A stretch of DNA of 47,279 nt from Syntrophaceae bacterium (GCA_003139775.1 PLGI01000131.1:1-47279), one strand, 5' to 3'. Shown: positions 25,539 through 33,955, counted from the first letter of the stretch. The notes: generated from the letters alone by a model not told the origin. Numbers and translations: made by a program.

Positions 25539-27179
25539 ATGAAAAAATTGTACATGTTACTGGCGGCTGTGTTGCTTATGGTTATTACAGGTTGTGGTGG
25601 TGGCGGCGGTGGCGGTGGTTCCACGCCGGTATCACTATCGTCGACAAAAGTAATTACGGGATTTTCTCTGAACGACTGTTTCGGAATGATCGATGAAGCG
25701 GGAAAAACTATAGCTGTAACTATGCCTCTCGGCACAGATGTGACGACTCTGGTGGCGACATTTTACACAACCGGCGCCAGCGTCAAAGTTGGTTCAACCG
25801 TTCAGACGAGCGGTTCGATAACAAGTAACTTTTCTACCACCAGCCAGGTGACATATACAGTGACAGCGGCTGATGCTACGACACAGGATTATACAGTGAC
25901 AGTAACTGTAAGTTCATCATCTTCCGGCTTTCTTGATACAGGCTTTGGCGCAACCGGCACAGGTGGCAAAATAACCACAGCTATCGGAAGTAGTGATGAT
26001 GTTGCCCATGCTCTTGGCATCCAGTCTAACGGCAGTATTGTGGTAGCGGGAAGTTCCTACAATGGCAGCAACTATGATTTTGCCCTTGTGAGATATACAA
26101 AAGACGGGATAATTGATACAACCTTTGGCACTGCCGGAACCGGTAAAGTAACCACAGCTATTGGAAGTGGTGATGCTGCTGCCTATGCTCTTGTCATCCA
26201 GAAGTCTGTCGACACGATTTTGGTAGCGGGATATTTCTATAATAGCAATGACAGCAACTATTATTTTGCCCTTGTGAAATATACAAAAGACGGGATCCCT
26301 GATACAACCTTTGGCACAGGCGGCATAGTAACCACACTTATTGGAAGTAGTGGTGATTATACCTATTCTGCTCTTGGCGTCCAGTCTGACGGCAGTATTG
26401 TGGTAGCGGGAAGTCCCTACAATGGCAGCAAATATAATTTTGCCCTTCTGAGATATACAAAAGCCGGGATCCTTGATACAGGCTTTGGCACAGGCGGCAT
26501 AGTAACCACATCTATTGGAAGTAATAATGATTATGCCAATGCTCTTGTCATCCAGTCTGACGACACGATTTTGGTAGCGGGAAGAAGTTCCTACAATATC
26601 TTAAACAGCGAATATGATTTTGCCCTTGTGAAATATACAAAAGACGGGATCCCTGATACAACCTTTGGCACAGGCGGCATAGTAACCAAACTTATTGGAA
26701 ATACTGATGCTCAAGCCCATGCTCTTGGCGTCCAGTCTGACGGCAGTATTGTGGTAGCGGGAAGTTCCTACGATAGCACTAACAGCAAATATGATTTTGC
26801 CCTTCTGAGATATACAAAAGCCGGGATCCTTGATACAGGCTTTGGCACAGCCGGCATAGTAACCACATCTATTGGTATTGGCGGCAACTATGATTTTGCC
26901 TATGCTCTTGGCATCCAGTCTGGCGACAAGATTTTAGCAGCGGGATTTTCCAACAATGGCGGCAACTATGATTTTGCCCTTGTGAAATATACAAAAGACG
27001 GGATCCCTGATACAACCTTTGGCACAGGCGGCATAGTAACCACACCTATTGGAAGTAGTGATGATAATGCCTATGCTCTTGGCATCCAGTCTAACGGCAC
27101 GTCTTTTAAGATTGTGGTAGCGGGAAGTTCTTACAATGGCAGCAACTATGATTTTGCCCTTGCGAGATATTTGCCATAA
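25539..27179 (+). CDS. Surface lipoprotein with delta-60 repeats
   Basis: The protein has 546 residues from ATG 25539, chosen because AAGGGAG ends six bases before it. A lipoprotein signal ends at Cys19 in VITGC and is followed by a run of glycines. Residues about 30-125 form a small beta-rich domain (VTYTVTAADATTQDYTVTV) like those in other secreted lipoproteins. The rest is about seven delta-60 repeats (DTTFGTGGIVTT ... GVQSDGSIVVAGSSY ... YDFALVKYTKDGIP), a beta-propeller-like repeat found in secreted proteins. The repeats are nearly identical at DNA level, suggesting recent duplication or gene conversion. Function is unknown. It probably sits on the outer membrane and is strongly expressed. 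Confidence 0.82.
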   Translation: MKKLYMLLAAVLLMVITGCGGGGGGGGSTPVSLSSTKVITGFSLNDCFGMIDEAGKTIAVTMPLGTDVTTLVATFYTTGASVKVGSTVQTSGSITSNFSTTSQVTYTVTAADATTQDYTVTVTVSSSSSGFLDTGFGATGTGGKITTAIGSSDDVAHALGIQSNGSIVVAGSSYNGSNYDFALVRYTKDGIIDTTFGTAGTGKVTTAIGSGDAAAYALVIQKSVDTILVAGYFYNSNDSNYYFALVKYTKDGIPDTTFGTGGIVTTLIGSSGDYTYSALGVQSDGSIVVAGSPYNGSKYNFALLRYTKAGILDTGFGTGGIVTTSIGSNNDYANALVIQSDDTILVAGRSSYNILNSEYDFALVKYTKDGIPDTTFGTGGIVTKLIGNTDAQAHALGVQSDGSIVVAGSSYDSTNSKYDFALLRYTKAGILDTGFGTAGIVTTSIGIGGNYDFAYALGIQSGDKILAAGFSNNGGNYDFALVKYTKDGIPDTTFGTGGIVTTPIGSSDDNAYALGIQSNGTSFKIVVAGSSYNGSNYDFALARYLP

Positions 27180-27336
27180 TCACGGGAACCCCAAAGCAAG
27201 CTTTGGAAACAGATCCCGCAGTAAGCTGCGGGATATTAAACCCTCCGCTGCGCGGGATTGTTCAACTTACCAATTCCGCTATGCCTATAGTGACCTTTAG
27301 GTTATTCGCTTTCGGAATTGGAGTTTCAACAATAAA
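27178..27336 (-). repeat. Palindromic repeat copy H, at the delta-60 gene stop
   Basis: Long form in reverse orientation, with 3' end CCCGTGATTA overlapping the TAA stop at 27177-27179. The first hairpin loop contains TGACCTTTAGGTTA (27291-27304). CCCGCAG/CTGCGGG and AAAGCTTGCTTTG segments are as in copy C. The 353-bp gap to gspF otherwise holds the terminator, a third repeat and a possible promoter. Confidence 0.85.
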
Positions 27337-27379
27337 CACCATAGAAAATCTCTGATAAGCAATTGTTGAAATTATTCAG

Positions 27380-27422
27380 AACTCCGGTGGCATCCTTTAA
27401 GTGTCGCCGGAGTTATGTTTTT
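27380..27422 (+). terminator. Rho-independent terminator after the delta-60 gene
   Basis: AACTCCGGTGGCAT (27380-27393) pairs with GTGTCGCCGGAGTT (27401-27414), allowing three G-U pairs, around a 7-base loop. The run ATGTTTTT follows. Confidence 0.75.
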
Positions 27423-27434
27423 CCTCGTCATTCA

Positions 27435-27470
27435 TTCGGCTGGAGCTGGGGTACTCCAAATCACGGGATT
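27435..27470 (+). repeat. Short repeat shared with the dapF-dapL gap
   Basis: The segment resembles 43113-43149 (CGGCTGAAGCCGGGGTATTCC there, CGGCTGGAGCTGGGGTACTCC here, then CACGGGATT or CGCGGGATT). Confidence 0.6.
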
Positions 27471-27497
27471 GAATCAAATTTAAAATTATGTTAAATA
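27469..27497 (+). promoter_or_regulatory. Possible promoter of the gsp operon
   Basis: TTGAAT at 27469-27474 and TAAATA at 27492-27497 are 17 bases apart, about 35 bases before gspF. Both are only partial matches in an AT-rich stretch. Confidence 0.35.
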
Positions 27498-27532
27498 TAT
27501 AGAACGGTTTTGATTTGATGGAGTAAAAACAA

Positions 27533-28759
27533 ATGAGTGTCTTCGAATACGTGGCGTTAGATGAAAAAGGACACCAGCGTAAAGGATTTATTGATGCGCC
27601 GGGTGTTGCCGCGGCGCGACAGAAGCTGCGTGAAGAAAACGTTTATCCCGTCGAAATTAATCAGGCAGGGAACAGGAAAGAAACCGCATTATCGGGAGCT
27701 TTAAAGTTTAACATCTGGCAAAGGGTTCCTGCTAATGATGTTTCCATCTTCACCCGTCAACTGTCCACCCTTTTAGGCGCCGGGATGCCGCTGGTTCCTT
27801 CACTTTCGATCTTAATGAAACAGGCAAATAATCCGCTTTTAAAAAAATCATTAGCGCAAATTCGCGAACAGGTTAACGAAGGTAAAAGTTTGACGGAAAG
27901 CATGTCCAATTTTCCTCAAATTTTTCCGCCTTTTTACTTAAACATGGTCAGGGCCGGAGAAGCTTCGGGAACAATCAACCTGGTTTTGGAGCGGCTTGCC
28001 GATTTCAGTGAGAATCAGCAGACATTAATGAACAAGATTCGTTCCGCCCTTGCTTATCCGCTTATTATGCTTTTTATGGGAAGCGCTGTTCTTTTTCTGT
28101 TGATGACTTTCGTTGTGCCCAAAATTACCGGCATTTTTAGCGATATGCATCAAACCCTGCCAGTTATTACTATTATTATGATTACAATCAGTAATTTTTT
28201 AAAATCTTTCTGGTGGCTTATTTTGATTCTTCTGGCCGCCGCGATAGCCGCTTTTAAATATATGACGACCGGCACGGAAGCGGGCAAGCGCATGTGGGAC
28301 AATGCGAAGCTTAAAATTCCGGTATGGGGCCAGGTCAACCGGAAAATCGCCATCGCCCGTTTTTCCCGCACGCTCGCCACTCTGCTGCAAAGCGGCGTGC
28401 CTCTTCTGGCGGCAATGGAAATCGTCCGCAACGTTGTCAACAATATACTCATCGGCGAAGCAATCAGAAAAGCCGGTAAAGACGTGGAGGAGGGCAAGGG
28501 GCTCTCCGGCCCGCTGACACAAAGCGGTATCTTTCCTCCCCTGGTGACGGAAATGATCGCCGTGGGAGAACAAAGCGGCTCGCTGGAAAATATGCTCAAT
28601 CGCATCGCCACGGCTTATGAAACGGAAGCTCAGGCTGACATAATGGTCATGACTTCGCTTCTGGAACCGGCAATGATAATTGTGATGGCTTTGCTGGTCG
28701 CGTTTATTGTCTTTTCGATTTTGTTGCCGATCTTTGAAATGAACCAGCTAGTCAAATAA
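27533..28759 (+). CDS. gspF: Type II secretion inner-membrane protein GspF
   Basis: The 408 residues match GspF/PilC, the polytopic platform protein of the type II secretion system. Two homologous cytoplasmic halves (VSIFTRQLSTLLGAGMPLV and RFSRTLATLLQSGVPLLAA) carry the T2SSF signature. Three hydrophobic segments sit near residues 170-195, 220-240 and 375-400. A GGAG site lies nine bases before ATG 27533. It opens the operon here, while in many genera it follows gspE; in this cluster gspE is the last gene, over 12 kb away. Confidence 0.95.
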   Translation: MSVFEYVALDEKGHQRKGFIDAPGVAAARQKLREENVYPVEINQAGNRKETALSGALKFNIWQRVPANDVSIFTRQLSTLLGAGMPLVPSLSILMKQANNPLLKKSLAQIREQVNEGKSLTESMSNFPQIFPPFYLNMVRAGEASGTINLVLERLADFSENQQTLMNKIRSALAYPLIMLFMGSAVLFLLMTFVVPKITGIFSDMHQTLPVITIIMITISNFLKSFWWLILILLAAAIAAFKYMTTGTEAGKRMWDNAKLKIPVWGQVNRKIAIARFSRTLATLLQSGVPLLAAMEIVRNVVNNILIGEAIRKAGKDVEEGKGLSGPLTQSGIFPPLVTEMIAVGEQSGSLENMLNRIATAYETEAQADIMVMTSLLEPAMIIVMALLVAFIVFSILLPIFEMNQLVK

Positions 28760-28791
28760 GTAAGTTTATCCATAAAAAATAGAGGTTGATT

Positions 28792-29244
28792 ATGAAAAAG
28801 GTCAGACAAAAGAAAAATACGCAGGCAGGGTTTACCTTAATAGAACTGATGGTGGTAATTGTCATTTTAGGCTTGCTGGCCGGTGTGATTATTCCGCGTT
28901 TCATGGGTGAAACAGATAAAGCAAAGGTGGCCACAACAAAAATGCAAATAGCATCACTCGAATCCGCCCTGAAAATGTACAAACTGGATAACGGCAGTTA
29001 TCCCTCCACTGAACAAGGTTTGCAAGCTTTGGTTGAAGCTCCCACTGCCGGAAATCTTCCGACAAACTGGCGCAAGGGAGGATATCTGGAAAAAGGGAAA
29101 GTACCTAAAGATCCATGGAAAAATGATTATATTTACATCTGCCCCGGCAGTCACGGTGATTTTGATTTATCGTCCCTTGGCGCAGATGGTGAGCCCGGTG
29201 GTGAGGGATTTGATAAGGACATCAATAACTGGGAAATTGAATAA
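28792..29244 (+). CDS. gspG: Major pseudopilin GspG
   Basis: The 150-residue protein starts at ATG 28792, six bases after AGAGG; an upstream TTG at 28786 is in frame but overlaps that site's spacing. The prepilin motif QAG/FTLIELMVVIVILG puts the cleavage after Gly13, with Glu5 of the mature form present. The C-terminal LGADGEPGGEGFDKDI forms the calcium site of GspG. It polymerises into the pseudopilus that pushes substrates through the secretin. Confidence 0.95.
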   Translation: MKKVRQKKNTQAGFTLIELMVVIVILGLLAGVIIPRFMGETDKAKVATTKMQIASLESALKMYKLDNGSYPSTEQGLQALVEAPTAGNLPTNWRKGGYLEKGKVPKDPWKNDYIYICPGSHGDFDLSSLGADGEPGGEGFDKDINNWEIE

Positions 29245-29253
29245 AAAGACTCT

Positions 29254-29877
29254 ATGAAGCGCTATAAAGCATATCGTTTCGTGTGCTCTCATGTGCCCAA
29301 GCGCCACTTCGTGCCATTTTTAGGTGGTCAAATGGCCAGGGCATCAGGGTATTTTGCGGAGTCTTCGGGTTTCACGTTGCTGGAGTTGTTAGTCGTCATC
29401 ATCCTTGCGGGAGTGATTGTGGCACTTGCAGTTCCCTCCATGAGGGATACTCTTACCGGAGACAATCTCAAAAAAGCTTCGCGTCAGTTCATCGGGATGG
29501 AAAGGAAACTGCGCGGGGAAGCCGTCCGCGATCAAATAGACTACATCCTTTGCCTTGATTTACCCAACTCGGCATATTGGGTTTTGGCCTCCGACATGAC
29601 TCCGGAAAAACAAGATGAGATAAAAAAGCGTCCGCAGCATTTACCTTCAGATGTTGTTATCCTCGATATTGTAGGAGAAAATAATAAAAAACAATCCGCG
29701 GATGAAGCAAGAATTAAATTCGGGAAAAATAATATCTGCTCTCCGGCTGTAATTCATCTGGCTTATGAAGAAGATAGAATGACCATAGTAATAAATCCTT
29801 TCCTGGGTGTAACGGAAATTTACAACAAATATGTTGATGTTTCCGTGACCAGTTCAGTACCATCTAATTCCAGATAA
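29254..29877 (+). CDS. gspH: Minor pseudopilin GspH
   Basis: The protein has 207 residues with the prepilin site SSG/FTLLELLVVIILAG after Gly39. The leader of 39 residues is long compared with the usual 6-20. Inside the leader DNA a short hairpin is visible (GCCATTT 29313-29319, AAATGGC 29330-29336). An internal ATG at 29332 would give a normal-length leader (MARASGYFAESSG), but has no clear ribosome site. It is 9 bases from the gspG stop. Minor pseudopilin of the pilus tip. Confidence 0.88.
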   Translation: MKRYKAYRFVCSHVPKRHFVPFLGGQMARASGYFAESSGFTLLELLVVIILAGVIVALAVPSMRDTLTGDNLKKASRQFIGMERKLRGEAVRDQIDYILCLDLPNSAYWVLASDMTPEKQDEIKKRPQHLPSDVVILDIVGENNKKQSADEARIKFGKNNICSPAVIHLAYEEDRMTIVINPFLGVTEIYNKYVDVSVTSSVPSNSR

Positions 29878-29888
29878 AGGAAGGCGGC

Positions 29889-30260
29889 ATGACGCGAAAT
29901 AAAGCAAGCGGGTTCACACTCATGGAAGTGATGATCGCCATGACGATTTTAGCCATAGCGCTCGTCGCCATCTATCAGTTGCAATCGCAGAGTATTTCCA
30001 TGTCCACCGACTCACGTTTTATGACCACAGCGGCCCTGCTGGCCCAAAGCAAAATGGTCGAGGCTGAAGCAGGCTCTCCTTTGGTAAACCATAAAGAAGA
30101 TGGAGACTTTGGCCCCGATTATTCTCAATACACCTGGCATCTGGAAGTTGGAGATACCCAACTGCCACAGTTTAAGAAAATTGAAATTACGGTAACCAAT
30201 AAATTATTTATCAGCCGCGGAACATACACACTTGATCTTTACAAGGCGGCGGGAATGTAA
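29889..30260 (+). CDS. gspI: Minor pseudopilin GspI
   Basis: A short pseudopilin of 123 residues, with site SG/FTLMEVMIAMTILAIALVAI after Gly8. That is a normal-length leader, and Glu5 of the mature form is present. The length and the GspI-type end match the family. An AAAGGAAGGCGG stretch precedes ATG 29889, a good ribosome site. Part of the tip complex with GspJ and GspK. Confidence 0.9.
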   Translation: MTRNKASGFTLMEVMIAMTILAIALVAIYQLQSQSISMSTDSRFMTTAALLAQSKMVEAEAGSPLVNHKEDGDFGPDYSQYTWHLEVGDTQLPQFKKIEITVTNKLFISRGTYTLDLYKAAGM

Positions 30261-30263
30261 ACC

Positions 30264-31112
30264 ATGACCGATCAACACATAAAAATAAACATTCGCAGAG
30301 GGATTCTTGAAAAAGCCCATATTTCGGGACTGTTCAAATACCCTGAAGGGCACGCGAATGCTCAGATGCAAGGTGCGCAAAAAAACGAATCGCGAGACGT
30401 ATATTATCATACTTTGAGCGGTGAGTTTTGCAGCGCAACACAGCATATGAGCGTTTTTCAACAGCCCCGCGACAGAGGATTTACACTGATCGAAATACTA
30501 ATTGCCATCTTTATTCTGGGATTGGTTCTGGCCACTGTTTATGCCTCCTACAGCGGCATTCTGAAAACTTCGCATCAGATGGAGGAAGAAGGCAACATTT
30601 ATAAAATGGCCCGTACTTCCATGGACAGAATGATTAAAGATTTATCGTCTTTGCAGTCCTCCTCCGGCTCCTTTGACTTTCACGCCGGGGAAAAAACATT
30701 AAGTAACCGGGAGTTTTATTCTCTTTCTTTCTGGTCGGCATCTCATCTGGCTTTTGGCGAAAATGAAGGCACAGGGCGTCCGGCGGCGATCAGTTACTAT
30801 GTGCAAGAGGATGAAGGCGGGAACAGCTTTTCTTTGTGGAGATCCGATGTATCCGGCGCCAAACCTTCTCCCGGAAAAAGCATCAGTGGCGGATTTCTGA
30901 TTTGTAAAAATATCGATTCCTGGAATTTAAGATTTTATGACTCGACAGGCAATGAATTAGAATCCTGGGATTCTTTATCTTTGACAGAGCAAAAAGACAA
31001 GGCCCCTGTAGCTGTAAAAATAGAACTGGCTCTGGTCAATTTAAATGACAAGGAAAAACCGTACAAATTTATGACGAAGGTATTTTTACCGGTAAAAAAA
31101 CAAACGCCATGA
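30264..31112 (+). CDS. gspJ: Minor pseudopilin GspJ
   Basis: The 282-residue frame has a prepilin site RG/FTLIEILIAIFILGLVLA after Gly72, so the leader is about 60 residues longer than usual. ATG 30447 would give the normal MSVFQQPRDRG leader, but no ribosome site precedes it, while 30264 is only three bases from the gspI stop. The extra leader DNA is bounded in part by a 7-bp inverted repeat (CATTCGC 30290-30296, GCGAATG 30354-30360), perhaps an old insertion. The mature part is a normal GspJ, a tip pseudopilin. Its stop overlaps gspK by four bases. Confidence 0.88.
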   Translation: MTDQHIKINIRRGILEKAHISGLFKYPEGHANAQMQGAQKNESRDVYYHTLSGEFCSATQHMSVFQQPRDRGFTLIEILIAIFILGLVLATVYASYSGILKTSHQMEEEGNIYKMARTSMDRMIKDLSSLQSSSGSFDFHAGEKTLSNREFYSLSFWSASHLAFGENEGTGRPAAISYYVQEDEGGNSFSLWRSDVSGAKPSPGKSISGGFLICKNIDSWNLRFYDSTGNELESWDSLSLTEQKDKAPVAVKIELALVNLNDKEKPYKFMTKVFLPVKKQTP

Positions 31113-32299
31113 AAAAACTATTTCACAACCATGGGTATAAAACACAAAGCAAACTTTGGAAACAATTCCGCGAGTTCGCTATGCGTATTATACCCTCCGC
31201 TGCATCCCCCCAATGGCGGGATAATTCGACCTGCAAATCCCCGCGCACTTCGTTTCGGAAATTGTTGTTTCACAACCCACTGCTTATGCGGGATTGTTCA
31301 ACTTACCAATTTCCGCGCACTTCGTTTCGGAAATTGTTGTTTCACAACAATCGTGGTATCGCGCTGATCACGGTAATATTGATTGTCGCTATTTTAATGG
31401 CTGTCGCAATCGAATTAAATAGATCGTCCCGCGCCGATATTTATGACGCGGCCAACCTAAGCGACGGCATTAAATTAACTTATATTGCCAAGTCCGGCTT
31501 TTACGGGGCCGCTGCATTGCTGACTAATGCCAACCCGGATCGCACTACTTTGCTTGACGCCTGGACACAAACGGAAATACTATCCATACAATCCAAGACT
31601 CTTTTCACTGACGGTTATTTTATCGTGACGGTTCAAGATGAAGCCGGTAAAATTCCTCTCAATAATCTGATAAACGGAAATAAATATAATCCGGACATCA
31701 AAGATATATTGATTCGGTTGCTAAGCCAGCCGGAATTCGGATTGGACGAAGGAAAAATAAATGAAATTGTCGATTCCATCAAAGACTGGATCGATGCTGA
31801 TGAAGAAGTCACCGGCGCCGGAGCGGAAAGTTCTTATTATGCTTCCTTGGATCCGCCTTATGAAGCGAAAAATGCTCCATTGGATTGCATTGAGGAATTG
31901 CTTATGGTAAAGGGAATAACCAATGAAATTTTCAACGGGACAAAAGAAAAACCGGGGTTAGCTCAGTACGTTACCGCCGACAGCGATGGCGCAATAAATA
32001 TCAATACTGCGCCCAAGATGGTTTTACGTGCACTTTCTGCCGAAATCAGCGCTGAATTGGCTGATAAAATGGATGAATACCGCCGGAAAGAAGGTAATGA
32101 TTTATCCAGTCCTCAGTGGTATAAACAAGTTCCCGGTATGGAAAACGTGAACATCTCGCCGGGACTGATTACGGTAAAAAGCAATTATTTTAAAATTATC
32201 TCCGTAGGATTGATGAAGAATATGACGCAAAGCTTAAGCGGTGTGGTAAAAAGATCAGAGCAAAAATCCTTCCAGATAATCAAATGGAGGCAGGATTAA
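31109..32299 (+). CDS. gspK: Minor pseudopilin GspK with a repeat-bearing leader
   Basis: The 396-residue protein is a GspK, the large tip pseudopilin: after Gly83 comes IALITVILIVAILMAVAIELNR, then a large helical domain with the family's IINTA-type region (INTAPKMVLRALS). The start MKKLFHN and the downstream NRGIALI would form a normal ten-residue leader, but 219 bases (73 codons) of repeat elements are inserted between them, read in frame. The insert should be removed when prepilin peptidase cuts after Gly83. The gene overlaps gspJ and gspL by a few bases. Confidence 0.9.
   Translation: MKKLFHNHGYKTQSKLWKQFREFAMRIIPSAASPQWRDNSTCKSPRTSFRKLLFHNPLLMRDCSTYQFPRTSFRKLLFHNNRGIALITVILIVAILMAVAIELNRSSRADIYDAANLSDGIKLTYIAKSGFYGAAALLTNANPDRTTLLDAWTQTEILSIQSKTLFTDGYFIVTVQDEAGKIPLNNLINGNKYNPDIKDILIRLLSQPEFGLDEGKINEIVDSIKDWIDADEEVTGAGAESSYYASLDPPYEAKNAPLDCIEELLMVKGITNEIFNGTKEKPGLAQYVTADSDGAININTAPKMVLRALSAEISAELADKMDEYRRKEGNDLSSPQWYKQVPGMENVNISPGLITVKSNYFKIISVGLMKNMTQSLSGVVKRSEQKSFQIIKWRQD
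31121..31348 (-). repeat. Palindromic repeat copy I, two units inside the gspK leader
   Basis: TTTCACAAC occurs at 31121-31129, 31268-31276 and 31340-31348, bounding units of 147 and 72 bases; both lengths are multiples of three. The units share CGCGCACTTCGTTTCGGAAA plus TTGTTGTTTCACAAC. In reverse they show GGTAAGTTGAACAATCCCGC, the family joint. The long unit ends in ATACCCATGG, the degenerate 3' end. Confidence 0.9.
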
Positions 32300-33819
32300 T
32301 GCCGCAAACAGTATTAGGGCTGGATATCAGCCAAAGCACAATTAAGGCAGTTTTGTTCACCCCAAAAGGTTTAACCGGCGGCCGAATTATTGCCGTCCGG
32401 AATTTGGATATTAACGCCTGCGGCGGAATCGAACCGGCATTAAAAAAACTGGCCCAGGACAAAAGTTTTTCCAATACGTCCTGCTGCGTTTGTCTGCCGC
32501 CTGCCGACGTTATGTTCCGGCAAGTCAGTCTGCCCTTTCACGATGATAATAAAATCAGAAAAACACTGGCTTTTGAATTAGAGCCGCTTATCCCTCTTCC
32601 CATAGATGAAGTAGTTGCCGATTATTTGACGATTCCTAATGATGGGCTTCTTGTGGCTGCGCTCACAAAAAAAAGCATCAGCGATTGGATAGAGAAAGTG
32701 GAAGGCAACCTGGGAAATATATCGACCATCGATATTTCTTCCACTGCCCTGGCCTCGCAGATACTGGCCGGTAAAACGTCAGCCGTTTGTGGGGTAATTT
32801 TGGATATCGGAGCGGTCTTAACTGCGGCGGCCTTTTATGAAAATGGCGCAATTGTTCAGATTCGTTCTCTGGCTTTTGGCGGTGATCAAATAACAGAGGC
32901 ATTAGCGCAGGATATGTCTGTAAAAAAAGATGAAGCCGAACAATTGAAAATCAAGGCTAATTACGGCGCTGAGTGCGCGAAGGTTGGCGAAGTGTGCCGC
33001 CATTTTTGTTCAGAATTGAAAAATACTATTGAGTATATGAAATTGAACGGCGCTCTGCAAAACGAACCGGCGCACATTACCATAACCGGCGGAGGCGCTT
33101 TGTTTGTTCCACTGCAAAAAGAACTGGAAAACTCTTTTTCACTTCCTCTGGAAGTCCTTGATCTTATCCGACTGAAACAATTAGAAGTTGAGGAAAATAT
33201 TGGGCACCAATGCCCTCCGCAAATAATAAATACGGCGCTTGCCTCTGCAATGAGGACTTTTGCCGGTCGAAAATCTTTTAATTTTCGGCAAGGGGAATTC
33301 GCGGCTAAAAACATCCGACTTAACCTAAAAGAACAATTGAAGTGGGCGGCGGTTGTTGCGGGAATAATTTTCCTGCTGGCTATAGTCAATCAGTTTCTTG
33401 ACTATAGATTACAAACTCAGAACCTTAACAATATCAAAAAACAAATCTCCCTGATTTTCAAGAAAGATTCCCCCGACGCTCAAACCATGATTGACCCGGT
33501 GCAGCAACTCAAAACAAAGCTTGATGAAAATAAAAAGACTTTTGGTTTTTATAAAGGAGAAACGGAAATAACCGTACTCAATATTTTAAAAGAAATTTCC
33601 AGTTTGATTTCACCTTCTCTCGATACAGTTATCACCAATTTAAGCTGCGAAAACAGTATTGTTTTAATTAAAGGCGAGGCAAAAAAGATTGATGATATTT
33701 TCGCAGTTAAAAATGAGCTTTTGAAATCCAGATATTTTAAGGACGTAACCATGGGCTCGACCAGCCTGGCCAAAGACGGCGGCAAAGTTGATTTCGATTT
33801 AAGGATAGAACTTAAATGA
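32284..33819 (+). CDS. gspL: Type II secretion protein GspL
   Basis: The 511 residues begin with an actin/PilM-like cytoplasmic domain (TVLGLDISQSTIKAVLF, then later GVILDIGAVLTAAAFYENG and ITITGGGALFVPL). One transmembrane helix follows at about residues 355-375 (WAAVVAGIIFLLAIV), then a ferredoxin-like periplasmic end. GspL recruits the GspE ATPase to the membrane and pairs with GspM. The 5' end overlaps gspK. Its 3' end is followed by a diverged duplicate of its own last 100 bases (33836-33935). Confidence 0.9.
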   Translation: MEAGLMPQTVLGLDISQSTIKAVLFTPKGLTGGRIIAVRNLDINACGGIEPALKKLAQDKSFSNTSCCVCLPPADVMFRQVSLPFHDDNKIRKTLAFELEPLIPLPIDEVVADYLTIPNDGLLVAALTKKSISDWIEKVEGNLGNISTIDISSTALASQILAGKTSAVCGVILDIGAVLTAAAFYENGAIVQIRSLAFGGDQITEALAQDMSVKKDEAEQLKIKANYGAECAKVGEVCRHFCSELKNTIEYMKLNGALQNEPAHITITGGGALFVPLQKELENSFSLPLEVLDLIRLKQLEVEENIGHQCPPQIINTALASAMRTFAGRKSFNFRQGEFAAKNIRLNLKEQLKWAAVVAGIIFLLAIVNQFLDYRLQTQNLNNIKKQISLIFKKDSPDAQTMIDPVQQLKTKLDENKKTFGFYKGETEITVLNILKEISSLISPSLDTVITNLSCENSIVLIKGEAKKIDDIFAVKNELLKSRYFKDVTMGSTSLAKDGGKVDFDLRIELK

Positions 33820-33955
33820 TCAAAACATTAATCACAAATGAGCTTTTAAAATCCAAATATTTTAAGAATCCGACCATGGGCTCGACGAGCCTGGCCAAAG
33901 ACGGCGGCAAAGTTGATTCAGATTTAAGGGATAGAACTTAAATGATCAAAACATT
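33711..33955 (+). repeat. Imperfect tandem duplication of the gspL-gspM junction
   Basis: Copy 1 (33711-33829) covers the end of gspL and the first 14 bases from its overlapping ATG. Copy 2 (33836-33955) repeats this, including ATGATCAAAACATT, which is the gspM start. The copies differ by about ten substitutions and two small indels. Six bases separate them. Confidence 0.92.
33816..33941 (+). pseudogene. Mini-ORF made from the duplicated gspL tail
   Basis: An ATG overlapping the gspL stop opens 41 codons that end with a TAA directly before the gspM ATG at 33942. The peptide contains NELLKSKYFKNPTMGSTS, matching the gspL end (NELLKSRYFKDVTMGSTS). The frame may only serve to carry ribosomes from gspL to gspM. 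It is not likely to be a functional protein. Confidence 0.6.

Noticed and set aside
31109-31348. gspK as a pseudogene because of the foreign N-terminal sequence
   Set aside because: The frame stays open through all repeat units, the total insert is a multiple of three, and the cleavage site and mature domain are intact.
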